Below are positions 34,868 through 43,986 of a stretch of 64,000 nt of DNA, piece after piece. Source of the stretch: Sulfobacillus acidophilus DSM 10332 (GTDB lineage: Bacteria; Bacillota; Sulfobacillia; Sulfobacillales; Sulfobacillaceae); contig CP003179.1 in the NCBI GenBank assembly GCA_000237975.1, forward strand, positions 1,426,001 to 1,490,000. Direction: 5' to 3'. The notes under the pieces are model-generated. The model searched no databases and was not told where the DNA came from. It saw only the letters and a list, made by a program, of their open reading frames with translations. The translations under genes were made by a program, and so were the position numbers. The first letter of the stretch is position 1. The number at the start of each line of letters is the position of its first letter.

Positions 34868-36244
34868 GTGACCCAACATATTGCGGTCGTGGGGCTCGGG
34901 ATTAATAACCGGCCCCTTGTTCCATTTTGGCTGGAACGCCACGCGACGGTGGCGGTGTTTGATCGCCGACCGGAGTCGGAAATTTGGGAGGATCTGGCCG
35001 AGTTTCGGCACCATCCGGGTCTGACCGTGGTGGGTGGACCCGACTACTTGCGGCGACTGGCCGAATGGCCGCACCTCGGGCACGTCTATCTCACCCCCGG
35101 TATGCCGAAGACGGGGCCGGAAATTCAACAGGTGACAGCGCGGGGCGGTCACTTGACCTGTGAGACCGAGCTGTTCTTTGAAACCTGTCCCGCCCCCATC
35201 ATCGGGATTACCGGGTCGCAAGGCAAAACGACGACCACCACTTTGGTAGGGGAAGCCCTCAAACGAGACGGAAGCCGCCCGGTTTGGGTCGGCGGTAATA
35301 TCGGGCGCTCGCTGTTACCGGAATTACCGCGGATAAAGGCGTCGGATTGGGTGGTCATGGAGTTGTCCAGTTTTCAATTGGAGTTGGTGAATCGGAGTCC
35401 TCAAGGGGCCGCCTGGCTTAACCTCAGTCCGAATCACCTCGATATCCACGGCAGTTTCGAGGCTTATCGGCAGGCGAAACAACACATTATCGAATATCAA
35501 ACGCCCGACCATTGGGCGGTATTGCCGGCGGATGACCCGGCGATCCTGCCGTCGTTGAGACACTATCGGGGCCAACCGGTCTATTTTTCGTTGGATCGGG
35601 CGTTGCCCCACGGGAGTTATCTACAAGACGGGCAATTATGGTGGGCCGCCCCCGACCGACCGCCGTATCCGGTGATGGCCGCGTCGGCGGTTCGTTTGCT
35701 CGGGCGTCATAACCTGGCCAATGCGTTGGCGGCGATCGCGATTGTCGCGCAAGCCGGGGGGTCGTTAGAGGCCTTACGGGAGGTGTTGAGCACCTTTCAA
35801 GGGGTTCCCCATCGATTGGAGCAAGTGCGGGAAGTGGACGGGGTACTCTATATCAACGACTCCATTGCAACCACCCCGGATCGTACGGTGGCGGCCCTTA
35901 ACGCTCTCGAACGGCCGATTGTGCTGATTGCCGGAGGATATGACAAGCATTTGGAGTATGATACATTAGGGCAGGCTGTCGTGCAGCGACATGTGCGGTT
36001 TGTGGTCGCATTGGGCCAAGTCCGCTACAAAATTCAAGATGCCGTGCGACAATTCGGAGAGGTTCCGGTGGTTTTGGCCGATACGTTTGAGCAAGCGTTT
36101 CATACGGCCGTTCAGGCAAGCCGGCCGGGAGATATTGTCTTGTTGTCGCCAGCTGCCGCTAGTTATGATATGTTTAGAAATTTCGAGGCGCGCGGGCAGC
36201 GTTTTCGGGAGCTGGTCCAAGCGCTTCCCGAGGCCGTTTCCTGA
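34868..36244 (+). CDS. murD: UDP-N-acetylmuramoylalanine--D-glutamate ligase
   Basis: MurD adds D-glutamate to UDP-MurNAc-L-Ala in the cytoplasm. The 458-residue protein shows the N-terminal Rossmann-like UDP domain (IAVVGLGINNRPL), the ATP-binding GITGSQGKTTTTTLVGEAL, MELSSFQLE, NLSPNHLDIHGS, and the C-terminal NDSIATTPDRTVAAL and IAGGYDKHLEY. It starts with GTG four bases after the aminotransferase stop. Here murD stands away from the usual mra/dcw cluster. A D-amino acid transaminase that could supply D-glutamate is at 29921. Confidence 0.93.
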   Translation: MTQHIAVVGLGINNRPLVPFWLERHATVAVFDRRPESEIWEDLAEFRHHPGLTVVGGPDYLRRLAEWPHLGHVYLTPGMPKTGPEIQQVTARGGHLTCETELFFETCPAPIIGITGSQGKTTTTTLVGEALKRDGSRPVWVGGNIGRSLLPELPRIKASDWVVMELSSFQLELVNRSPQGAAWLNLSPNHLDIHGSFEAYRQAKQHIIEYQTPDHWAVLPADDPAILPSLRHYRGQPVYFSLDRALPHGSYLQDGQLWWAAPDRPPYPVMAASAVRLLGRHNLANALAAIAIVAQAGGSLEALREVLSTFQGVPHRLEQVREVDGVLYINDSIATTPDRTVAALNALERPIVLIAGGYDKHLEYDTLGQAVVQRHVRFVVALGQVRYKIQDAVRQFGEVPVVLADTFEQAFHTAVQASRPGDIVLLSPAAASYDMFRNFEARGQRFRELVQALPEAVS

Positions 36245-36274
36245 GAGCGGTCAACATTGGAGGTAACCAGAGTT

Positions 36275-38101
36275 ATGGAACGACAGGACGTCCGCAACAT
36301 CGCGATTATTGCGCACGTGGACCACGGCAAAACCACGTTGGTGGACGCCATGCTGAAGCAAAGCGGTATGTTTCGCGATCCGAGCCAGTTGCAGGAGCGG
36401 GCCCTCGATGCCAACCCGTTAGAGCGTGAGCGCGGCATAACGATTTTGGCCAAAAATACGGCCATTACCTATCGTGGGGTCTTAATCAACATTGTGGATA
36501 CACCTGGCCACGCCGATTTTGGGGGCGAGGTGGAACGCATATTAAGCATGGTCGACGGGGCGCTTTTAGTGGTGGACGCCAACGAAGGGCCGATGCCGCA
36601 AACGCGCTATGTGTTGCAAAAAGCCCTCAAAGCGGGTTTGCGACCTGTGGTCGTGTTGAACAAGATGGATCGGGAAGGGGCGCGACCGGAAGAAGTCTTA
36701 GAAGCGGTCTTAGAGCTTTTTATTGATTTGGAAGCCTCCGATGACCAGTTGGATTTTCCGGTGATCTACGCGTCGGCCAAGGCCGGCATTGCCTCCAATA
36801 CGGCGCCTTTACCGCCTGAGGGCAACCTCGAACCTCTTTTTGAGGCGATTTTGGCCCATATTCCCTACCCGGTGGGGGACGAAACCGCTCCGTTGCAAGT
36901 TTTGATTACCACCTTAGATCATGATGATTATGTGGGCCGTTTGGCGATTGGACGGGTGCGGCAAGGGCGCTTAACCCTCGGCCAAACCGTGGCGTTGGCC
37001 CATGCGGACGGAACCGTGGAGCGGGTGCGACCGTCCAAATTGTATGGGCGTATCGGGTTGAAACGCGTGGAATTGGAATCGGTGACGGTGGGCGATATCG
37101 TAACGCTCGCCGGGCTCGAAGATGCCAACATCGGGGATACCGTGACGGATCCGGATAATCCCCAACCCTTGCCGCCGATTTCGGTTGACGAGCCGACCTT
37201 AACCATTTTGGTGGGCGTCAACACCAGCCCCTTCGCGGGGCTAGAAGGCCAGTTCATTACCTCGCGTCAACTGCGCGACCGGTTGTTTCGTGAGCAGCAG
37301 CGCAATGTGGCCTTACGCGTGGAAGAGACCGAGGACGCGGATGTCTTTCGCGTGTCCGGACGGGGCGAATTGCACATCGGCATCTTATTAGAGGAAATGC
37401 GGCGGGAAGGATATGAGATGGAGGTATCCAAGCCCGAAGTGATTCTCAAAGAAACGCCGGACGGTCTCATGGAGCCCATGGAGCGGCTTTATCTGGATGT
37501 GCCGGACGAATATGTGGGTGCCGTCATGGAACTCTTGGGGCCGCGGCGGGCGACGATGGTGGCGATGGGACAAGCCGGTCCTGGACAAACCCGTTTGGAG
37601 TTCGTGATTAGTGCGCGGGGCCTTTTAGGCTTTCGGTCGGCTTTTATCAACCAAACCCGGGGTTATGGCATCATGAACCACTTATTCGACGGCTATCAAC
37701 CGTATTCCGGGCCTATTGAGGAGATGCCGCGGGGTGCCTTGATTGCCATCGAGACCGGGACGGCCACCGCCTATGCGTTGGATAACGCGCAAGAACGTGG
37801 GGTGCTGTTTATCGGCCCCGGTACACCGGTTTATGCTGGAATGGTCGTCGGCGAGCACAGCCGGCCCTCGGATTTGGAAATCAACGTGTGCAAGAAGAAA
37901 CACGTCACCAATATGCGGAGTTCAACGGCCGAAGAAGGCATTCGACTCACCCCGCCCCGCGTCCTCACGCTGGACCAGGCGCTGGAATACGTGAAGTCGG
38001 ACGAGCTGGTCGAAATTACGCCCAAATCGATTCGGTTGCGGAAGGCGACGTTGGATCCCCATCAACGAAAGCGCGAACGGATCCAACGCCAAAGTTCGTG
38101 A
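36275..38101 (+). CDS. typA: Translational GTPase TypA/BipA
   Basis: This ribosome-binding GTPase of the EF-G family is involved in 50S assembly and stress adaptation. The 608-residue protein has the P-loop [15 protein letters not shown], switch [20 protein letters not shown] and SAK G-motifs, and the TypA-specific C-terminus ([15 protein letters not shown], then [13 protein letters not shown]). The start is the ATG at 36275, ten bases after GGAGGT. The upstream TTG forms part of the ribosome site and is rejected. The stop overlaps the dnaE GTG start. Confidence 0.96.
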   Translation: MERQDVRNIAIIAHVDHGKTTLVDAMLKQSGMFRDPSQLQERALDANPLERERGITILAKNTAITYRGVLINIVDTPGHADFGGEVERILSMVDGALLVVDANEGPMPQTRYVLQKALKAGLRPVVVLNKMDREGARPEEVLEAVLELFIDLEASDDQLDFPVIYASAKAGIASNTAPLPPEGNLEPLFEAILAHIPYPVGDETAPLQVLITTLDHDDYVGRLAIGRVRQGRLTLGQTVALAHADGTVERVRPSKLYGRIGLKRVELESVTVGDIVTLAGLEDANIGDTVTDPDNPQPLPPISVDEPTLTILVGVNTSPFAGLEGQFITSRQLRDRLFREQQRNVALRVEETEDADVFRVSGRGELHIGILLEEMRREGYEMEVSKPEVILKETPDGLMEPMERLYLDVPDEYVGAVMELLGPRRATMVAMGQAGPGQTRLEFVISARGLLGFRSAFINQTRGYGIMNHLFDGYQPYSGPIEEMPRGALIAIETGTATAYALDNAQERGVLFIGPGTPVYAGMVVGEHSRPSDLEINVCKKKHVTNMRSSTAEEGIRLTPPRVLTLDQALEYVKSDELVEITPKSIRLRKATLDPHQRKRERIQRQSS

Positions 38102-40854
38102 ATCCCTGGCCCCGGGTACCGTTAATTATTCTGAGCGGGTATTCTCTCCTGAAATCCATGATTGACCTGGATCGGTTGGCGGGGGAGTTGGCGGACCGGG
38201 GGTTTCGGCAAGCCGTGCTGGCGGATGACCATAGCTGGGCCGGTGCGGAGAAATTTGATGACCGGCTGCGGCGTCAGGGAGTTTCGCCGTGGCTCGGGAT
38301 TACCCGTCGTATTTGGGTCGCCGACGGCCAACGGGAGGTGCGGCTGGTCGCCAAAACCCGCGAAGCCTGGCACTGGCTCATTCAGGCCGACGATGTCATG
38401 CAGGCGTTGCCCGAAGGTGTGTGGGTGATTGTAGCGGCCAGCCAGGACAATTGGTGGCTCACGGGGGCAGAAGAACTGGGCCGTTGGGCGGGCGAGCGGG
38501 TCGTGGTGGAATTATGGCCTGGCCAACCGTTTCCGGCGGTGTTGAGTCGGCGCGGCTGGCATTGGATACCGGGTCAGGCCATTCGTTTTCACGACCCGGC
38601 GGATCGCGAGGCCTATCACGTGTTGTGCCAGCTCGGCGGTGAGACGCCTCATCCGCTGGCGGTGGCGGTACCCGCTTCGCCCGAAACCTGGGCGGCCGCC
38701 TATCGGGAAAGTGATTGGCCGGATTTGTGGCAACCGGATCCGCCGTCCTCGGTATTAGCCCGCGACGGATGGAAACTACCCCATTCGGGTGAACCCGACG
38801 AGTTTCAGGCCCTGACCCGGCGGGCCCGTCAAGGCCTTCAGAGTCGGCTGGGCCACACCCAAGCGCCGGTCCCCTGGCAGCGGCTCGAATATGAACTGTC
38901 GGTGATCCGGCAATTGGGATTTGCCGGCTACTTCCTAATGGTGGCGGATGTCGTCGAGTTTGCCCGCCAGGCGAAAATTCGCGTGGGTCCTGGACGCGGT
39001 TCGGTCGCCGGATCGTTGGTGGCGTATGCGCTCGGCATTACCGATATCAACCCCCTGCGGTATCATCTCTATTTCGAGCGGTTTTTAAATCCTGCACGGC
39101 GTACCTTACCCGATATCGATCTGGATTTCGATTTTGAGAAGCGGCCCCACGTCATTCAATATCTTCGCGAACGGTGGGGCAGCCAACGCGTGGCGCAAAT
39201 CGGCACGTTTGGGAGCTTGGGGGCGCGTGCCGTGTTGCGGGACGTGGCCCGGGTGACGGGCGTGCCGTCGGAGGCCGTCGATCGTCTCTTGGACCGGGTT
39301 CACCTGACGCCTCAAAGTGTGTTGGCGGAACACCGCCAGGAGTTGGCCGAAGCGGCCCGCGACTTGGGATTAGCCACCGACTGGCTTCTGATTGCGGACC
39401 GGCTGGAAGGGTTGCCCCGCCATCGATCCACGCACGCGGCGGGTGTTGTCATTACCCCGGGTCCGGTCCGGGATTGGGTGCCCTGTCTTAAGGATGCCGA
39501 GGGACAATGGATTACCGAATGGGAAGGCGATTCGGTGGAGCGTCTCGGCCTGGTCAAGTTGGATGTTTTGGGGCTTAGGACGTTAACCGTGGTGGACCGG
39601 ATCCACCAGGCCCATCCCGAGGTGCCGGATTGGACTACGGTACCTGGCGATGATGGGCCGACATATACGCTGTTGGGGCGCGGGGACACCGACGGGGTGT
39701 TTCAGCTGGATGGCCGTGGCGTAAAAGAGCTATTACGGCAAATGAAACCGGTCTCGTTAGAGGAAATTATGATGGTGGTGGCGCTATATCGGCCGGGTCC
39801 GATGGAGGCCATTAGCGAGTTTTTACGGCGCCGGGCCAATCCTGAGCTGACGCGCGAGGGTGACCCGGTCAGTGAGCTTTGCCGGGATACCTATGGGATT
39901 ATGATTTACCAGGAACAACTGATGGCGGTGGTGCAGGCATTAGCCGGCTATAGCCTGGCGGAGGCGGATTTGTTCCGACGCGCCATTTCGAAAAAAGACC
40001 ACGCATTGTTGGCCCTAGAACGAACGGGTTTTTTGGCCCGGTTAGGGGAGCAAGGGTTCGAGAGGAGCCAAGCCGAAAACATTTGGCGCCGGATCGAGGC
40101 CTTTAAGGATTACGGCTTCAACAAATCCCATGCCGCCAGTTATGGGCTCTTAAGCTATTATGTGGCCTATTTAAAGGCGCACTATCCGCTGGCCTTTTGG
40201 GCGGCGGAGTTAAGTACCGTTAGCGGGGAACGATTGGATCGGGAATTACGGCAAGTGATCAGTCAGGGCATTCGGGTCAGGCCGCCTCATGTCAACGCCA
40301 GCGAGGTGGGCTTTAAGGTCGTCGGGGAGGAACTGCAAGCCGGGTTGGGTATGCTCCGGGGGGTGGGAACCGAGGTCAGCCGCCGTATCGTCGAAGAGCG
40401 GAACGCCCGCGGGCCTTTTCAAAGCCCGACTGATTGGACGAAACGCATGGGGCGCCTGTTATCGCCCAAGACCTTGGAGGAACTGACCCGACAAGGCGCT
40501 TTGAGGGGACTAACGGCCAGGGAAGAGTCGCCTTCGGTCACTCAGTTGTCGTGGTTCGACGCGCCGTCACCGGCGGCCGCGAAAAAACCCGACACCGCCG
40601 TGCGTTGGCTCGAAGCCTCCGGGCCGCTTTATGTCAAATGCGAAGAAGGCGTGGACTGGACTTCGATAGCGGAAGAGATTTATCGCGTGGCGCGCGAATT
40701 CCCGGGCGCGGTACCGGTGGTGGTGGCCGGTGATCGCCGGGGTCAACGATTGCCGGTCACACTCAATGCCCACTTCCGGGCGATCCAAGCGATTAAGTCG
40801 GTGGCCGGGGTGTTATCGGCCGGCCGGCAAGTCGAGTGGATGACATATGAATAA
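38098..40854 (+). CDS. dnaE: DNA polymerase III alpha subunit (DnaE), short form
   Basis: This family C replicative polymerase has 918 residues, shorter than the usual 1,050-1,160. The PHP domain is degenerate: the normal metal-binding start (HxHxxYSLLDG) reads LIILSGYSLLKSM, with no histidines. The palm carries VGPGRGSVAGSLVAYALG and the catalytic aspartates in PDIDLDFDFEKR (339-345). The fingers have FNKSHAASYGLLSYY, and a helix-hairpin-helix segment is followed by a short C-terminus without a clear OB fold. GTG at 38098 overlaps the typA stop. Without PHP metal ligands, intrinsic proofreading is unlikely. Whether it is the main replicase or a PolC helper is not decided here. Confidence 0.9.
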   Translation: MNPWPRVPLIILSGYSLLKSMIDLDRLAGELADRGFRQAVLADDHSWAGAEKFDDRLRRQGVSPWLGITRRIWVADGQREVRLVAKTREAWHWLIQADDVMQALPEGVWVIVAASQDNWWLTGAEELGRWAGERVVVELWPGQPFPAVLSRRGWHWIPGQAIRFHDPADREAYHVLCQLGGETPHPLAVAVPASPETWAAAYRESDWPDLWQPDPPSSVLARDGWKLPHSGEPDEFQALTRRARQGLQSRLGHTQAPVPWQRLEYELSVIRQLGFAGYFLMVADVVEFARQAKIRVGPGRGSVAGSLVAYALGITDINPLRYHLYFERFLNPARRTLPDIDLDFDFEKRPHVIQYLRERWGSQRVAQIGTFGSLGARAVLRDVARVTGVPSEAVDRLLDRVHLTPQSVLAEHRQELAEAARDLGLATDWLLIADRLEGLPRHRSTHAAGVVITPGPVRDWVPCLKDAEGQWITEWEGDSVERLGLVKLDVLGLRTLTVVDRIHQAHPEVPDWTTVPGDDGPTYTLLGRGDTDGVFQLDGRGVKELLRQMKPVSLEEIMMVVALYRPGPMEAISEFLRRRANPELTREGDPVSELCRDTYGIMIYQEQLMAVVQALAGYSLAEADLFRRAISKKDHALLALERTGFLARLGEQGFERSQAENIWRRIEAFKDYGFNKSHAASYGLLSYYVAYLKAHYPLAFWAAELSTVSGERLDRELRQVISQGIRVRPPHVNASEVGFKVVGEELQAGLGMLRGVGTEVSRRIVEERNARGPFQSPTDWTKRMGRLLSPKTLEELTRQGALRGLTAREESPSVTQLSWFDAPSPAAAKKPDTAVRWLEASGPLYVKCEEGVDWTSIAEEIYRVAREFPGAVPVVVAGDRRGQRLPVTLNAHFRAIQAIKSVAGVLSAGRQVEWMTYE

Positions 40855-40881
40855 AATGTGATGGCCGGACGGTTGTCGCAA

Positions 40882-40955
40882 CATTGTCATTCACAATTAA
40901 AAATGTGCGATTCACCTTTTACTAATTGACAATGACGTGCCGAAACATGCATAAT
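40882..40955 (+). promoter_or_regulatory. Promoter and inverted repeats upstream of the pnt operon
   Basis: TTGACA (40926-40931), an 18-base spacer and CATAAT (40950-40955) form a good sigma-A promoter. CATTGTCA (40882-40889) is repeated in inverted form as TGACAATG (40927-40934), overlapping the -35 box. ATTGT-N5-ACAAT (40883-40897) is itself a perfect inverted repeat. This arrangement suggests a repressor or activator site. Confidence 0.6.
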
Positions 40956-41059
40956 GAAGCAATCGTTTGGCACCAGATTTTTGGTCTTCCCAATGCGTTA
41001 TGACAACATGGCTCCGAAAACTGGAGCATGATTTCCTCCTAGAAGTTGAGGTGGGGTAT

Positions 41060-42259
41060 ATGGTTATTGCTGTATTGCGGGAACGCGAAGTCGGCGAACG
41101 GCGAGTATCTCTCGTCCCTGAAAGCGTGGGCCGTCTCGTCAAAGCGGGTCACCGGGTACTCGTCGAAACGGGTGCGGGGGCCGGCTGTGACATTACGGAC
41201 CAAGCCTATCAAGAGGCCGGCGCGGAATTACTGCCCGATCGTCGGGCCATCGCGGCAGCAGCCGACATCGTGCTAACAATTCGCCACCTCACGGACGGGC
41301 AAGACCCGATTTGGGAGGGGATTCGGCCAGGTACCGTGTTGGTCGGGATGTATCAGCCGCTCTCGCATTCGGTGCAGACGTTTGAAAATTGGGCGCATAA
41401 GGGATTAACCACGTTTAGCCTGGACGCGTTACCGCGGATTAGCCGGGCGCAAAGCATGGATGTGTTGTCCTCCATGTCGACCATTGCCGGCTACCGGGCG
41501 GTGACGGTGGCGGCCGAGCGCTTGCGGAAGTTCTTCCCCATGTTAATGACCGCCGCCGGGACCATCCCTCCCGCCAAAGTGTTGGTGCTGGGGGCCGGCG
41601 TCGCCGGGTTGCAAGCCATTGCCACGGCGCATCGGTTAGGCGCCATGGTGCAGGCCTTCGATACCCGGGCGGCCGCTCGCGAGCAGGTCGAAAGTTTAGG
41701 CGCCACCTTTTTGAGTCTGGACGTCCAAACCGCCCAGACCCAAGACGGGTATGCGACGGCGATTGCCGAGGATCAACACCAGCGGGAATTGGCGTTGCTT
41801 GCGGAACCGGTAAAAAATGCCGACGTCGTGATTACCACGGCTCAGATTCCCGGCAAACCGGCCCCGATTTTAATTACGCGCGAGATGGTCCTGTCGATGC
41901 GACCCGGCTCCGTCATCGTCGATTTAGCCGGGGAGTCGGGAGGCAATACGGAGGTGAGCCAGGCCGGCGAAGAAGTGGATGTCAATGGGGTGCGGGTCAT
42001 TGCCCCCGTCAACATTCCTTCGGATTTGCCGCTGAATGCCAGTCAGCTCTACTCGCGAAACGTCACCGCCTTTTTACAACATCTCGAGCGCGAGGGCTTG
42101 GCGTTTACGGAGACCACCCATGCATGCCAAATTTCCAGTACGGACGAAATCATTCAACGGACCCTGGTGACCCATGAAGGCACCATTCGATCACAAGCGG
42201 TCTTGGACCGACTACCATCAAGGGGGGCGGAAAACGTTGCCACAGCACCTGTTCGTTGA
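41060..42259 (+). CDS. pntAA: NAD(P) transhydrogenase alpha subunit, domain I (PntAA)
   Basis: This is the NAD(H)-binding, cytoplasmic subunit of the proton-translocating transhydrogenase, which drives hydride transfer from NADH to NADP+. The 399-residue protein has the alanine-dehydrogenase-like start (VIAVLREREVGERRVSLVPESV) and the NAD-binding VLVLGAGVAGLQAIATAHRLGA. The mobile-loop region YATAIAEDQHQRELALLAEPV and VIVDLAGESGGN follow. ATG at 41060 with GAGGTGGGG is chosen over an in-frame ATG 93 bases upstream. In this split form the membrane part is encoded next. Confidence 0.92.
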   Translation: MVIAVLREREVGERRVSLVPESVGRLVKAGHRVLVETGAGAGCDITDQAYQEAGAELLPDRRAIAAAADIVLTIRHLTDGQDPIWEGIRPGTVLVGMYQPLSHSVQTFENWAHKGLTTFSLDALPRISRAQSMDVLSSMSTIAGYRAVTVAAERLRKFFPMLMTAAGTIPPAKVLVLGAGVAGLQAIATAHRLGAMVQAFDTRAAAREQVESLGATFLSLDVQTAQTQDGYATAIAEDQHQRELALLAEPVKNADVVITTAQIPGKPAPILITREMVLSMRPGSVIVDLAGESGGNTEVSQAGEEVDVNGVRVIAPVNIPSDLPLNASQLYSRNVTAFLQHLEREGLAFTETTHACQISSTDEIIQRTLVTHEGTIRSQAVLDRLPSRGAENVATAPVR

Positions 42260-42530
42260 GCTGTATATTTTTGTCTTGGCGGTTTTCGTGGGATTTCAGC
42301 TAATTTCCAAGGTGCCGTCGGTGTTGCACACACCCCTGATGTCGGCGACCAATGCGATTCACGGCATTGTGTTGGTGGCGGCTTTCACGGTGGCCGTTAG
42401 TGTTCATGGAACGTTGGGGATTGTGTTAAGCACGGGGGCCGTTTTTTTGGCCACGTTAAATGTCGTGGGTGGATTCGTGGTCACCGACCGAATCCTCGGG
42501 ATGTTTCGTACTCGTAAAGCGGCGGAGTGA
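42237..42530 (+). CDS. pntAB: NAD(P) transhydrogenase alpha subunit, membrane part (PntAB)
   Basis: This 97-residue membrane subunit (domain II, alpha side) has three helices: VELYIFVLAVFVGFQLI, the long SATNAIHGIVLVAAFTVAV segment, and GIVLSTGAVFLATLNVVGGFVVTDRIL. SATNAIHGI and NVVGGFVVTDRIL are family hallmarks. The start is read as TTG at 42237 behind AAGGGGGGCGG, overlapping pntAA by 23 bases; no suitable ATG exists. The stop is followed closely by pntB. Confidence 0.88.
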   Translation: MPQHLFVELYIFVLAVFVGFQLISKVPSVLHTPLMSATNAIHGIVLVAAFTVAVSVHGTLGIVLSTGAVFLATLNVVGGFVVTDRILGMFRTRKAAE

Positions 42531-42535
42531 TCACC

Positions 42536-43915
42536 ATGCAATTAATGACAACCATAGCCTATTTAGTGACCGCCATTTTATTCATGTTGGGCGTGATGCG
42601 GCTGAGGTCCCCGGCCACGGCACGGTCAGGTAATCTGTTGGCGGCGGTCGGGATGGCGATTGCCCTGATTGCCACCCTTATCGCCAATCATCAATTTGCC
42701 GCGCTGGGCGCGGTGATTGCGGCGGTTATATTGGGCGCCGTGGTCGGAACGGTCTCGGCCCGCCAAGTGCGGATGACGGCCATGCCGCAAATGGTCGCGC
42801 TCTTTAACGGGATGGGCGGCGGTGCGGCGGCTTTAGTGTCCGTGGGCGAATGGTTTGTGCCCGGTCATGCGGCCGGCGCCGGTGCCGTATCGGCGTTATT
42901 TACCATCCTTATCGGGTCGATCAGTTTTTCGGGTAGCATCCTTGCGTTTCTCAAATTGCAGGAATGGATGACCGGCCGTCCGATTTTATTCGCCGGGCAA
43001 CGGATCTTAAATGGGTTGATCTTGCTGTTTGATGTGGCCTGGGCCGTCGTGTTGCTGGTTCACGGCAGCTCCGCGCCCACGAGTTGGCTTGGTCTTCTCT
43101 TAATCGGCGCTTTGGTCTTCGGGGTGCTGGTGGTGCTGCCGATCGGCGGAGCGGACATGCCCGTCGTCATCTCGCTGTTGAATGCCCTGACCGGGTTGGC
43201 GGCTGCCGCTACCGGATTCTTGCTTGGCAACAATTTGTTAATCATCGCGGGTGCTTTGGTGGGCGCATCCGGTACCATCTTGACCCAGCAAATGAGCCGC
43301 GCGATGAATCGCCCGTTGATGCAAATTATTCTGGGGGGATTTGGCCAAATCAAATCGTCCGCGGCCGGCGTGGCGGCCGATGGGGTGGTCCAACCGGCGA
43401 CCGTCGAAGACGTGGCGACCTTGGTGGCTTATGCCCGGAGAGTGGTCATCGTACCCGGTTACGGGCTCGCGGTCGCGCGGGCGCAGCAAGAGGTGCGGCA
43501 GTTGATGGACCGGTTACAGGAACGGGGCGTCGACGTGCGGTTCGCCATCCATCCGGTGGCCGGGCGAATGCCGGGTCATATGAACGTGTTGCTGGCGGAA
43601 GCGAATGTGCCGTACGATAGGCTGTACGAGATGGAGGCCATCAATCCCGAATTTCAGCAAACCGATGTGGCGCTGGTCATCGGCGCCAATGATGTGACCA
43701 ATCCGGCGGCGCGTAACGAGCCGTCGAGCCCTCTGTACGGCATGCCGATTTTGAACGTCGATCAAGCTCAGCGGGTCGTGGTCATTAAACGGGGGATGAG
43801 CCCGGGTTTTGCCGGCATCGACAACCCGTTATACGTCAATCCGAAAACCAACATGTTGTTCGGGGACGCCAAAGAGTCGGTGAGTGCCTTGTTGCGCGCG
43901 TTAGACGCCGTATAA
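42536..43915 (+). CDS. pntB: NAD(P) transhydrogenase beta subunit
   Basis: The beta subunit carries the rest of the proton channel (about nine helices, residues 1-260) and the NADP(H)-binding domain III. The 459-residue protein shows MPQMVALFNGMGGGAAALVS, IGGADMPVVISLLNALTGLAAAATGFLL, and in domain III VIVPGYGLAVARAQQEV, HPVAGRMPGHMNVLLAEA, GANDVTNPAA and KRGMSPGFAGIDNPLY. ATG at 42536 is used; GTG at 42527, overlapping the pntAB stop, is also possible. A bidirectional terminator follows. Confidence 0.94.
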   Translation: MQLMTTIAYLVTAILFMLGVMRLRSPATARSGNLLAAVGMAIALIATLIANHQFAALGAVIAAVILGAVVGTVSARQVRMTAMPQMVALFNGMGGGAAALVSVGEWFVPGHAAGAGAVSALFTILIGSISFSGSILAFLKLQEWMTGRPILFAGQRILNGLILLFDVAWAVVLLVHGSSAPTSWLGLLLIGALVFGVLVVLPIGGADMPVVISLLNALTGLAAAATGFLLGNNLLIIAGALVGASGTILTQQMSRAMNRPLMQIILGGFGQIKSSAAGVAADGVVQPATVEDVATLVAYARRVVIVPGYGLAVARAQQEVRQLMDRLQERGVDVRFAIHPVAGRMPGHMNVLLAEANVPYDRLYEMEAINPEFQQTDVALVIGANDVTNPAARNEPSSPLYGMPILNVDQAQRVVVIKRGMSPGFAGIDNPLYVNPKTNMLFGDAKESVSALLRALDAV

Positions 43916-43944
43916 CGCGGGCTCTATGGCGGGCTAAGCAAAGA

Positions 43945-43979
43945 AAAGCGCCGGGGGAAACTGCCCCGGCGCTTTTAAC
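43945..43979. terminator. Bidirectional terminator between pntB and pyk
   Basis: A 12-base stem (AAAGCGCCGGGG / CCCCGGCGCTTT) with a 7-base loop is flanked by A and T runs on both sides. It serves the two convergent units. Confidence 0.93.
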
Positions 43980-43986
43980 GGGTGGT

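Noticed and set aside
37888-38097. Upstream extension of DnaE
   Set aside because: It is entirely inside typA in another frame; GTG 38098, overlapping the typA stop, is sufficient.
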